NCBI RefSeq assembly: GCF_023822005.2 | Contig: NZ_CP098806.1 | Location: 4,958,501 to 5,022,500 of the forward strand | Length of the DNA stretch: 64,000 nucleotides | From: Dyadobacter fanqingshengii | GTDB lineage: Bacteria > Bacteroidota > Bacteroidia > Cytophagales > Spirosomataceae | Direction of reading: 5' to 3' | Shown here: positions 41,795 to 50,465 of the stretch, one piece after another | Layout of the letters: every line of letters begins with the position of its first letter | Position numbering within the stretch: position 1 is the first letter of the stretch | Translations under genes and position numbers: made by a program | The notes under the pieces: model-generated | Databases searched by the model: none | What the model was told of the DNA's origin: nothing | Seen by the model: only the letters and a program-made list of their open reading frames with translations

Positions 41795-44700
41795 ATGGCT
41801 ATAAAAGTTGCTATTTCTCATAAAACCAAATATCAGTTTGACCGGAGCGTTTCACTTTCACCGCATATTTTCCGGCTTCGCCCGGCACCGCATTCCAGAA
41901 CGGCCATTGAAGGTTACTCATTAAAAATTACTCCCGAAAATCATTTCATAAATTGGCAGCAGGATCCTTTTGGCAACTATCAGGCGAGGGTTGTGTTCCC
42001 TGAAAAAACCACAGAACTAAGTCTGGAAGTGGAGGTGATCGCCAAAATGCAGGTCATAAATCCCTTCGATTTTTTTGTAGAGGAATATGCGGAAATGTAT
42101 CCTTTCTCATACGAGGCAACATTAAAGAAGGAACTGGGGCCATATCTTGAACCAAGAGAAGCCGGGCCTGCTTTGATGGAATGGGTCGAGAAGGCGAAGG
42201 TTAATAAGGACATTAAGATCGTGGATTTCCTGGTTCATCTTAACCAGCAGATTTACAATGCAATACATTACAACATCCGCATGGAAGTGGGTGTCCAGAC
42301 CTGCGAAGAAACATTAAATATCAAAAGCGGTTCCTGCCGTGACTCCGCGTGGATGCTTGTGCAGATATTGAGACATTTGGGCATTGCTTCGCGGTTTGTT
42401 TCGGGTTATCTGGTGCAGCTTACTTCGGATATTAAATCACTGGACGGCCCCTCCGGCCCGGAAGAAGATTTTACCGATTTACACGCCTGGACCGAAGCTT
42501 ATGTTCCCGGTGCAGGCTGGATTGGCCTGGACCCGACTTCCGGACTTTTCGCCAGCGAAGGCCACATTCCGCTTTGCTGTACGCCCGATTATGCAAGCGC
42601 CGCGCCGGTTTCGGGCGCGACGGACATTTGCGAGGTTACGTTTGAATTTGATAACAAAGTCTTCCGCATCCACGAAGATCCGCGGGTTACCAAGCCATAT
42701 ACAGAGGAACAATGGGCCGCTGTAATGCAGGTTGGCCATGATGTGGAGAAGGATTTGCAGGAAGGCGATGTGCGCCTGACCATGGGCGGCGAGCCAACAT
42801 TCATTTCCATAGACGATTTCGAATCGCCGGAATGGAACACTGCTGCGGATGGGCCATTGAAAAGACAATTGGCTTACGATCTGGCATTAAGGCTTAAAAA
42901 ACGGTTTGCACACGGCGGACTCTTACATTTTGGACAAGGCAAATGGTATCCCGGCGAGCCTTTCCCGAGATGGCAATATGCGCTATACTGGAGAAATGAC
43001 GGCGTTCCTATGTGGCGCAATGATGATTTGGTAACCAAAGAAGGACAAACAAAATACACATTCCGCGAAGCCGAGCTTTTCACAACTGAGCTTACAAAAT
43101 ATCTTGGTTTAGATACAAATAACATTACGCCGGCCTATGAAGACCCCATTTATTGGGCGATGGAGGAAGGCAAATTACCCGTCAATGTTGATCCTTTGAA
43201 GGTTAATCTCAAAGATTCCATTGAAAGAAGAACATTAGCCAAATTGCTTGAAAAAGGCCTTAATAATCCTGCCGGTTTTGTTTTGCCAATTAAATGGAAT
43301 GAAAAAGGACAGCATTGGTCGAGTTCTGCCTGGCAATTCAAACGCAATCATTGTTTTCTGGTTCCGGGAAATTCTGCTATTGGTTTCAGGTTACCGTTAA
43401 AATCTTTACCCGAAGTTGCCAGGGCGCACCGCGAACAACCTGTTGAACGCAGTCCTTTTGAAGATCTGCAACCGCTGATCGATTTCAAGCTGGTTGTTGA
43501 ATCACGCTATGGCTCGGTTGCGCCGCCTTATGAGCTGCCGGTGAATGCTGTTTTTGAAGATGAGGAAGCAGAGGATAATAAAGTATTGACGGAAAAAGAG
43601 GCTGAGGATAAATTGCTTTTTGAACTTCCGATTATTAAAACGGCGCTTTGTGTGGAAGAGCGGGACGGCATTATCTATGTTTATTTGCCGCCAACCGATT
43701 ATCTGGAACATTATCTGGATTTAATGGCGTCCATTGAGGCCACAGCCGAAAAGCTGAAAATGCCGGTAAGGATCGAAGGTTATGCAGCACCCACTGATTC
43801 CAGAGTTCAGAAACTCATTGTTACACCCGATCCGGGGGTTATTGAAGTGAACATTCACCCTGCAAAAAACTGGCAGGAACTGGTTGATAATGTGAGTGCG
43901 CTGTATGAAGAGGCATTCTTTTCTAGATTAGGTACAGACAAATTCATGGTTGACGGGCGCCATACCGGAACAGGAGGCGGAAATCACGTCACGATTGGAG
44001 GCGCTAAGCCTGCCGATAGCCCCATTTTGAGGCGTCCTGACCTTTTAAGGAGCTTAATCACTTACTGGCAGCATCATCCTGCATTGAGTTACCTTTTCGC
44101 CGGGCCGTTTATTGGTCCTACCAGCCAGGCGCCGCGCATTGATGAGGGCAGGGATGAAAAGTTGTATGAGGTTGAGATTGCATTCGAACAAATTCCGGAT
44201 GACAAAGAAGTGCCATTCTGGATGGTAGACCGTATTTTCAGGAATCTGCTGGTGGACATTACGGGCAACACGCACCGTTCGGAATTTTGCATGGACAAGC
44301 TTTACTCACCTGATTCTGCAACAGGCCAGCTGGGAATTCTTGAATTCCGCGCATTCGATATGCCGCCGCACAAGCACATGAATCTTGTGCAAACGCTGCT
44401 CGTCCGTGCGTTAATTGCTAAATTTTGGAAAGAACCCTATAAACACAAGCTGATCCGTTGGGGAACCGAGCTGCACGATCGCTTCCTGCTGCCGCATTTC
44501 GCATATCTGGATATGGTGGATGTGGTGAAGGATCTGAAAGACGCCGGTTATAATTTCGACATTTCCTGGTTTGATCCATTCTTTGAGTTCCGCTTTCCGC
44601 ATTATGGCGGCATTACGGTTGATAATATACAGCTCGACTTGCGCCTGGGCATTGAGCCCTGGCACGTTTTGGGGGAAGAATTGTCCAACAGCGGCACAGC

Positions 44701-45223
44701 CCGGTTTGTAGATTCTTCGCTGGAACGCTTGCAGGTGAAAGTAAGCGGATTTGTAGAAGGAAGGCACATTCTGGTTTGTAATGGCTGCCGTGTTCCCTTG
44801 CGCAGTTCGGGGATCAAAGGCGAATTTGTATCCGGGATCCGCTATAAAGCCTGGAACCCGCCTTCCGCATTGCACCCGACGATCGGGGCGGATGCGCCGC
44901 TGGTTTTCGACATTGTGGATACCTGGAATAACCGTATCTTGGGTGGTTGCACTTATTTCGTTTCGCATCCGGGTGGGCGTAGTTTCGATACTTATCCGGT
45001 TAATAGTTTCGAAGCAGAATCCCGTAAAATCAGCCTTTTTCAAGGTTTTGGACATACGCCATCTGCCAAGCAGGAAGTGCCGATTTTAGAAAAAAATACA
45101 GGCAGCGTTTCGCGTTTTATTGCTGAGACCAAAAAGGAAATGAAAAGCGACACGCCGATAGAATTAATCAATCCCGAGTATCCAAACACACTGGATTTAC
45201 GTAAATACTGGAAATCAAAATAG
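41795..45223 (+). CDS. Transglutaminase-like protein fused to DUF2126
   Basis: A 1142-aa cytoplasmic protein, no signal peptide. An N-terminal transglutaminase-like N domain (1-95) precedes the core, with catalytic C181 (GSCRDSAW), H230 (DLHAWTEAYV) and D246 (GLDPTSG). The rest (about 290-1142) is DUF2126, with LTMGGEPTFIS and HTGTGGGNHVTIGG. Comparative work (Iyer and colleagues, amidoligases) proposed DUF2126 as a COOH-NH2 ligase-like domain, so this may form and cut amide bonds; the substrate is unknown. It is the first of three genes, with 29 bp to the ATP-grasp gene. Confidence 0.85.
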   Translation: MAIKVAISHKTKYQFDRSVSLSPHIFRLRPAPHSRTAIEGYSLKITPENHFINWQQDPFGNYQARVVFPEKTTELSLEVEVIAKMQVINPFDFFVEEYAEMYPFSYEATLKKELGPYLEPREAGPALMEWVEKAKVNKDIKIVDFLVHLNQQIYNAIHYNIRMEVGVQTCEETLNIKSGSCRDSAWMLVQILRHLGIASRFVSGYLVQLTSDIKSLDGPSGPEEDFTDLHAWTEAYVPGAGWIGLDPTSGLFASEGHIPLCCTPDYASAAPVSGATDICEVTFEFDNKVFRIHEDPRVTKPYTEEQWAAVMQVGHDVEKDLQEGDVRLTMGGEPTFISIDDFESPEWNTAADGPLKRQLAYDLALRLKKRFAHGGLLHFGQGKWYPGEPFPRWQYALYWRNDGVPMWRNDDLVTKEGQTKYTFREAELFTTELTKYLGLDTNNITPAYEDPIYWAMEEGKLPVNVDPLKVNLKDSIERRTLAKLLEKGLNNPAGFVLPIKWNEKGQHWSSSAWQFKRNHCFLVPGNSAIGFRLPLKSLPEVARAHREQPVERSPFEDLQPLIDFKLVVESRYGSVAPPYELPVNAVFEDEEAEDNKVLTEKEAEDKLLFELPIIKTALCVEERDGIIYVYLPPTDYLEHYLDLMASIEATAEKLKMPVRIEGYAAPTDSRVQKLIVTPDPGVIEVNIHPAKNWQELVDNVSALYEEAFFSRLGTDKFMVDGRHTGTGGGNHVTIGGAKPADSPILRRPDLLRSLITYWQHHPALSYLFAGPFIGPTSQAPRIDEGRDEKLYEVEIAFEQIPDDKEVPFWMVDRIFRNLLVDITGNTHRSEFCMDKLYSPDSATGQLGILEFRAFDMPPHKHMNLVQTLLVRALIAKFWKEPYKHKLIRWGTELHDRFLLPHFAYLDMVDVVKDLKDAGYNFDISWFDPFFEFRFPHYGGITVDNIQLDLRLGIEPWHVLGEELSNSGTARFVDSSLERLQVKVSGFVEGRHILVCNGCRVPLRSSGIKGEFVSGIRYKAWNPPSALHPTIGADAPLVFDIVDTWNNRILGGCTYFVSHPGGRSFDTYPVNSFEAESRKISLFQGFGHTPSAKQEVPILEKNTGSVSRFIAETKKEMKSDTPIELINPEYPNTLDLRKYWKSK

Positions 45224-45252
45224 ATTTGCAGGATAACCCTACTCATTGAATT

Positions 45253-47808
45253 ATGCTTACCGAGGTTTCTGTGGATCTTTTGCATTCATATCAGAGCGGA
45301 CTTAGTTCTTACGACGAAGTGCTGGATATGAACGGAAATATAAAGCCGTACTGGAAAGCGCTTTTTTCGAAGCTGGAAAAACTGGGCCTGACCGAACTGA
45401 AAAGCCGGAACCAGGAGATTATCAGCAAGCTTCGGGAAAACGGGGTAACTTATAATGTTTACGGCACACCCGACGGCCTTAACCGCCCCTGGCAGCTGGA
45501 CCCGATCCCTTTTTTAATCGAGCAAAAAGAATGGAACGGCATTGCAAAAGGCTTACAACAACGCGCGATCCTGCTCGATCTGATCCTGAAAGACCTTTAT
45601 GGGCCTAGAAATCTGGTCAAAGACGGCATCATTCCCGCAGAACTCGTTTTTGATAACACGGGCTTTTTCCGCCCTTGCATTGATATAAAAATCCCTGCCA
45701 AAAACCAGCTTACCATGTTCGCTGCCGATATGGCGCGTGGCCCGGACGGGCAAATGTGGATCGTTGACAACAGGACGCAAGCGCCTTCGGGCTCCGGGTA
45801 TACATTGGAAAATCGCGTGGTAATGAGCAAGCTGCTTCCCGAACTCGCTGAGGGGATGTATGTGAGCAAGTTATCGCCTTATTTCAACAGTCTTCAAAAC
45901 ACGGTTTTAAAAATATCCGATAAAAGCAAAGACGCGCCCAACATTGTCTATCTGACGCCGGGACCTAATAATGAAGCTTATTTCGAGCACGCATATCTGG
46001 CTTCTTACCTGGGTTATACGCTCGCGCAGGGCGATGATCTGCTCGTGCGAAATGGTTGCGTGTGGCTGAAATCCATTGATGGTTTGCAAAAAGTAGACGT
46101 GATCATTCGCAGGATAGACGACGACTGGTGCGATCCGCTGGAACTTCGTGAAGATTCGAGATTAGGCGTTCCGGGATTGTTACAGGCAATCCGCCTTGGT
46201 AATGTGCAGGTGCTCAATCCGCCGGGAACGAGCGTTTTGGAAAATCATGCTTTTCATGCCTTTATGGGCAATATCTGCACTTATTTTTTAAACGAAAAAC
46301 TCATTATGCCGTCCGTTGCCACCTGGTGGTGCGGGCATGTGAAAGAGCTCAATTATGTGCTCGAACATTTTGACGAGCTGATCATTAAGAAAGCCAACCG
46401 CAAGACCAAGTTCAGGTCAAGATACGGCAGGCTGCTTAGCTCTGCTGAGAAAGAGGAGCTGAAAAAAATGATCATTCAGCGGCCGCACGAGTTCATTGCG
46501 CAACAGGAAGTGAGCTTATCCACAACTCCGTCGCTGATCAATGGCAACATTGAGCCGCGTTATGCAGCATTGAGGGCATTTATGGTCGCTGATGAAAATG
46601 GTTATCATGTGATGCAGGGCGGGCTGACGAGGAGTTCGCCGGTGAAGGACCGGTTTGTGATTTCAAATCAATACGGCGGATTGTCGAAGGACACCTGGAT
46701 TGTGTCCGACAGGACCGAGGAAGTTCAGGAAAAGATTGTTTTTACATCCCCTGTGTCGGTTAACAAGCACGTCTCACTCCCCAGCCGCAGTGCGGAAAAT
46801 CTTTTCTGGATCGGCCGTTATTGTGAGCGGACGATGGCTGTGATTAAGTTTATGAACATTACCATTAATGTACTTAATCTGGACAGGAACTTTGGCGGCT
46901 CGGCCAAGCAGGAGCACATTAAGATTTTGCTGCAATCATTAACCCACCTCTCTTCCACTTATCCGGGGTTTCTGGAAGAGGAAGATCTTTTGTCGGACCC
47001 TTATACTGAGATCATTGATTTGATTTCAAACACAAACAGACCGGGCAGCATCGCTGCCAATATCGGTTCATTTCTGAATGCAGTTGGAGCTGTGAGAAAC
47101 CAGTGGGACCAGGAAATATGGCGGATCGTGGACCTGATAGACAATGGTTACCACGAGATACGGAACGCGTCATCGATGCATAACAACAACATTCAGAAAA
47201 CATTGGATGGGTTGTTCAACAATATGTTCACGTTCTTGGGCGTGATTGCCGAAAGTATGCCGCGGGACAACAGTTTTTTATTGCTGGAAACGGGTAAGCT
47301 CATCGAGCGGATTTTGTCGCGTGTGAGCGTGATCCAGTCTAATTTTGGTGTTAAAAATGCGCCTGGCGTTGAAAATGAGCTGATTGAGGCAACATTGATC
47401 AACCATCATTTACTGGTCAATTACCGACAGATCTATAAGTCGCATTTGAGTGTGGAAGCCATGCTGGATATGGTTTTGTTGGAAAAAACATTGCCTTACT
47501 CGTTGGTTTACATGCTGGATGAGCTGAAAAATAACATTGGCAAACTCCCCGTAACAACGAGAAGTGAAAGGCTTAATGAGGCTCAGAAATACGTTTTGAA
47601 GGCATCAACATTGGTAAAGCTGGCAGACGTAACGGAGCTTAGCAAATGCAAAGTTGGGTTTGAAAGAGAGGAATTATTTAACCTGCTTTCCGAAGTTTCC
47701 AAGCTGATCAGCTCCGTTTCCGTGAATTTGACCAACATGTATTTCAGCCATACGCTCATGCATCATTCATTTTATGACCCTATGGACTACGACACGGATG
47801 AAATATAA
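45253..47808 (+). CDS. Circularly permuted ATP-grasp ligase with alpha-E domain
   Basis: An 851-aa protein. The N-terminal half (about 60-480) is the circularly permuted type 2 ATP-grasp domain, with QKEWNGIAKGLQQRA, YTLENRVVMSKLLPE and a late SSPVKDRFVISNQYGG. The C-terminal half (about 510-840) is alpha-E, a helical domain beginning SRSAENLFWIGRYCERT. ATP-grasp enzymes ligate carboxylates to amines; this one probably makes a peptide or isopeptide on an unidentified substrate. The gene lies between two transglutaminase genes on the same strand, an arrangement seen in many bacteria and predicted to be a peptide-modification system. The last 11 bp overlap the next gene. Confidence 0.86.
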   Translation: MLTEVSVDLLHSYQSGLSSYDEVLDMNGNIKPYWKALFSKLEKLGLTELKSRNQEIISKLRENGVTYNVYGTPDGLNRPWQLDPIPFLIEQKEWNGIAKGLQQRAILLDLILKDLYGPRNLVKDGIIPAELVFDNTGFFRPCIDIKIPAKNQLTMFAADMARGPDGQMWIVDNRTQAPSGSGYTLENRVVMSKLLPELAEGMYVSKLSPYFNSLQNTVLKISDKSKDAPNIVYLTPGPNNEAYFEHAYLASYLGYTLAQGDDLLVRNGCVWLKSIDGLQKVDVIIRRIDDDWCDPLELREDSRLGVPGLLQAIRLGNVQVLNPPGTSVLENHAFHAFMGNICTYFLNEKLIMPSVATWWCGHVKELNYVLEHFDELIIKKANRKTKFRSRYGRLLSSAEKEELKKMIIQRPHEFIAQQEVSLSTTPSLINGNIEPRYAALRAFMVADENGYHVMQGGLTRSSPVKDRFVISNQYGGLSKDTWIVSDRTEEVQEKIVFTSPVSVNKHVSLPSRSAENLFWIGRYCERTMAVIKFMNITINVLNLDRNFGGSAKQEHIKILLQSLTHLSSTYPGFLEEEDLLSDPYTEIIDLISNTNRPGSIAANIGSFLNAVGAVRNQWDQEIWRIVDLIDNGYHEIRNASSMHNNNIQKTLDGLFNNMFTFLGVIAESMPRDNSFLLLETGKLIERILSRVSVIQSNFGVKNAPGVENELIEATLINHHLLVNYRQIYKSHLSVEAMLDMVLLEKTLPYSLVYMLDELKNNIGKLPVTTRSERLNEAQKYVLKASTLVKLADVTELSKCKVGFEREELFNLLSEVSKLISSVSVNLTNMYFSHTLMHHSFYDPMDYDTDEI

Positions 47809-48673
47809 ACTGATCCATAAAACGGAATATAAATACGCAGAGGCGGTCAATAATTACCACAGTCTGGTATGTCTTGCGCCGCGGTCATTGCCCGATCAGT
47901 TATGCCAGAACTTTACCATTCATATTTCACCGGAACCCTCGCACATTATTGCGCGCAAGGATTTTTACGGAAATACGACCCATTATTTTTCCCTGCATTC
48001 TCCGCACAAAACGCTCACCGTGCGCACTACGGCAATGGTGGAGCGGATTACGGATGCTACCGGATCGTTGTTTCTGCCCTCGGAGGAATCCAGTGAAACA
48101 GCGCGTCAGCGGCTGCTCGGCGATCGTGCATTGAAAATTTCTTTGCTGGAATATATGCTTCCAAGCCCAATGGTCAAGTGGGACTACGAGGTCAGGAATT
48201 TTGCCAAAGATTGTTTTCAGGAGGGAGTGCCGCTATATGAATGTGTGAAAGCGCTTTGCCGGAAAATTTATAGTGAGTTCGATTTTGTCCCTGATTTCAC
48301 AACTGTACATACGCCCATCAAGGATGTTTTAACTGCCAAGAAAGGTGTTTGTCAGGATTTTTCGCATCTGGCCATTGCCTGTATAAGAAGTTACGGATTT
48401 GCGGCGCGTTACGTAAGCGGATATTTAGAAACATTACCACCGCCCGGAAAACAGAAATTACAAGGCTCAGACGCGTCGCACGCATGGATCTCGGTTTACA
48501 TTCCCGATTACGGCTGGTGTGATTTTGACCCAACAAATAACATTGTTCCGGGCGAGCGGCATATTGTTACCGCATGGGGCCGCGATTACAGCGACGTGCC
48601 GCCGTTGAAGGGGATCATTTTCAGTTATGGAAAGCATACGCTTTCGGTGGAAGTGGATGTGATTCCGGTGTAA
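47798..48673 (+). CDS. Second transglutaminase-like protein
   Basis: 291 aa from ATG 47798 (MKYKLIHKTEYKY); the ATG lies in the last codons of the ATP-grasp gene, so translation is coupled. A transglutaminase N-terminal domain (about 1-85) precedes the core with C185 (KGVCQDFSH), H228 (DASHAWISVYI) and D243 (WCDFDPTNN). There is no signal peptide, and the family is typically cytoplasmic in this cluster type. It might hydrolyse or transfer products of the ATP-grasp ligase; this is inference. It ends the three-gene operon, followed by 172 bp without a gene. Confidence 0.87.
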   Translation: MKYKLIHKTEYKYAEAVNNYHSLVCLAPRSLPDQLCQNFTIHISPEPSHIIARKDFYGNTTHYFSLHSPHKTLTVRTTAMVERITDATGSLFLPSEESSETARQRLLGDRALKISLLEYMLPSPMVKWDYEVRNFAKDCFQEGVPLYECVKALCRKIYSEFDFVPDFTTVHTPIKDVLTAKKGVCQDFSHLAIACIRSYGFAARYVSGYLETLPPPGKQKLQGSDASHAWISVYIPDYGWCDFDPTNNIVPGERHIVTAWGRDYSDVPPLKGIIFSYGKHTLSVEVDVIPV

Positions 48674-48845
48674 AGAATAGTTAATATAAAGAATTTGAGA
48701 ATTGGCCTCGTTTCTCTAATTTTACCAGATCATTTTGAAATAAGTATACAAAACCTCTTTTAATGTAACCAAGTAATTTAAATCCTACACATCGCATGGA
48801 TTTGCAATGGTTTCTTCTAAGAATTAAATAATTATAAAATTACGA

Positions 48846-49826
48846 ATGAAAGAATTAGCATTCAGAGATGCCATTCGCGACGCCATGTCGGAAGAGATGC
48901 GCCTTGACAAGAGTATTTTTTTGATGGGAGAGGAAGTTGCAGAATACAACGGCGCCTATAAAGCAAGTCAGGGAATGTTGGACGAATTCGGTCCCGAGCG
49001 CGTAATCGATACGCCTATCGCAGAGCTTGGCTTTGCAGGGATTGCGGTAGGAGCTGCCGGAAACGGACTTCGCCCCATTGTTGAATTTATGACTTTCAAC
49101 TTTTCTCTGGTTGCGATCGATCAGATCATCAACAGCGCTGCGAAAATTCTTTCCATGTCTGCCGGTCAATATGGCTGCCCCATCGTTTTCCGCGGACCTA
49201 CTGGTAATGCAGGACAATTGGGCGCTCAGCATTCTCAGAATTTCGAAAACTGGTTTGCCAACACGCCCGGATTAAAAGTGGTTGTTCCTTCAAACCCATA
49301 TGATGCAAAAGGACTTTTGAAATCCTCTATCCGTGACAATAACCCGGTTATTTTCATGGAATCGGAAGTGATGTACGGAGACAAAATGCAGGTTCCTGAA
49401 GAAGAATATCTGATCCCGCTTGGAAAAGCAGACGTAAAACGCCAGGGAAAGGATGTTACCATTGTTTCGTTTGGTAAAATGATCCCACGGGTTGTTATGC
49501 CGGCTGTTCTGCAATTGGAAAAAGAAGGAATTGATGTCGAGGTTGTGGATTTGAGAACAGTTCGCCCTATCGACTATCCTGCTGTCATTGAATCGGTTAA
49601 GAAAACTAATCGTTGCGTGGTTGTGGAAGAGGCTTGGCCGCTTGCATCCATTTCAACTGAAATCACATATCACATTCAGCGTCACGCATTTGACTATATG
49701 GACGCTCCGGTGATCCGCGTTACCAACCGTGATGTACCGCTTCCTTATGCGCCAACACTGATCGAAGAGATCCTGCCGAGCGTGAAACGAGTGGTGGAAG
49801 CTGTAAAGTCAGTACTTTACAAGTAA
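48846..49826 (+). CDS. pdhB: Pyruvate dehydrogenase E1 component, beta subunit
   Basis: A 326-aa E1 beta with the full family pattern: REFAIRDAM-like ELAFRDAIRDAMSEEM, FLMGEEVAEYNGAYK, IDTPIAELGFAGIAVGAA and VVEEAWPLASIS. With E1 alpha it decarboxylates pyruvate on ThDP and passes acetyl to E2 lipoate. The alpha subunit, E2 and E3 genes are not adjacent, in contrast to many bacteria. The C-terminal transketolase domain is complete. A GC-containing hairpin lies downstream. Confidence 0.95.
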   Translation: MKELAFRDAIRDAMSEEMRLDKSIFLMGEEVAEYNGAYKASQGMLDEFGPERVIDTPIAELGFAGIAVGAAGNGLRPIVEFMTFNFSLVAIDQIINSAAKILSMSAGQYGCPIVFRGPTGNAGQLGAQHSQNFENWFANTPGLKVVVPSNPYDAKGLLKSSIRDNNPVIFMESEVMYGDKMQVPEEEYLIPLGKADVKRQGKDVTIVSFGKMIPRVVMPAVLQLEKEGIDVEVVDLRTVRPIDYPAVIESVKKTNRCVVVEEAWPLASISTEITYHIQRHAFDYMDAPVIRVTNRDVPLPYAPTLIEEILPSVKRVVEAVKSVLYK

Positions 49827-49841
49827 TAAGATACCAAACAA

Positions 49842-49878
49842 GACAAAGCCATTTCCTTTTACAGGTTGTGGCTTTGTC
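49842..49878 (+). terminator. Hairpin after pdhB
   Basis: A perfect 10-bp stem GACAAAGCCA (49842-49851) pairs with 49869-49878 around a 17-nt loop. There is no T-tract, so termination is uncertain. Confidence 0.5.
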
Positions 49879-49966
49879 AGTTAAAGTGCCGGATGTCACT
49901 GCAAGTTAGATTTTTTTGTTGGCAGCTTTGTTGTATTAAATAATTACAAAATAGGCAGAATACTAG

Positions 49967-49974
49967 TACTTTTG
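49967..49974 (+). promoter_or_regulatory. Candidate -7 element for DksA-like gene
   Basis: TACTTTTG, 46 bp before the ATG at 50021. This supports that ATG over the in-frame TTG at 49979, which would lie too near the transcription start. No -33 TTG at the expected distance. Confidence 0.45.
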
Positions 49975-50020
49975 TACTTTGAAACGCTCCTTAATAAAGA
50001 TTTACAAATCAATTAAGATT

Positions 50021-50404
50021 ATGCAAGAAGAACGCACAAGATATTCAGAGGAAGAACTGAGGGAATTTGAAGAACTCATTCGTGGGAAATTGGAGGCGAC
50101 AATGAGTGAGCTTAATTATATTAAAGGAGGTTTAAGTAAGAAGAACGACAGCGGAACGGACATTACCGCGGGTTCTGCCAAGCTTGTAGAAGACGGCGCC
50201 GATGCCAGCGAACGTGAAAACCTGAGCCAGCTGGCCGCAAGGTTGCAGAAATACTCTATTCAGCTGGAAAATGCCTTGGTACGCATCAAAAACGGCACCT
50301 ACGGCATTTGCATCGACACCGGCAAACTGATCCCAAAAGAAAGACTAAGAATCGTTCCGCATACACAACAAACCATCGAAGCCAAGCTTAGACGAGCTAG
50401 CTAA
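50021..50404 (+). CDS. TraR/DksA-family protein lacking the zinc finger
   Basis: 127 aa from ATG 50021 (MQEERTRYSEEELREF). The N-terminal coiled coil (about 7-85) and the ALVRIKNGTYGIC segment (about 85-97) match TraR/DksA. In the C-terminal finger only C97 remains; the second Cys is T100, and the later pair is replaced by Gln/Thr (PHTQQT). Cytophaga-type DksA-like proteins often lack metal, but the fold is still present. It may bind the RNA polymerase secondary channel; this is inference. A terminator follows, and sbcD converges. Confidence 0.87.
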   Translation: MQEERTRYSEEELREFEELIRGKLEATMSELNYIKGGLSKKNDSGTDITAGSAKLVEDGADASERENLSQLAARLQKYSIQLENALVRIKNGTYGICIDTGKLIPKERLRIVPHTQQTIEAKLRRAS

Positions 50405-50424
50405 GGATTTAAAACCTTCACATC

Positions 50425-50464
50425 AAGCGATAAGTACTCCAAAGGGTTGCTTGTCGCTTTTTTT
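50425..50464 (+). terminator. Intrinsic terminator after DksA-like gene
   Basis: A 10-bp stem AAGCGATAAG (50425-50434) pairs with 50450-50459, one G-U wobble, followed by seven or more T's. It ends just before the stop of the convergent sbcD. Confidence 0.8.
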
Positions 50465-50465
50465 G

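Noticed and set aside
44411..45055. 214-aa minus-strand reading frame inside the DUF2126 region
   Set aside because: Antisense to a strongly supported domain; no recognisable motifs or start context.
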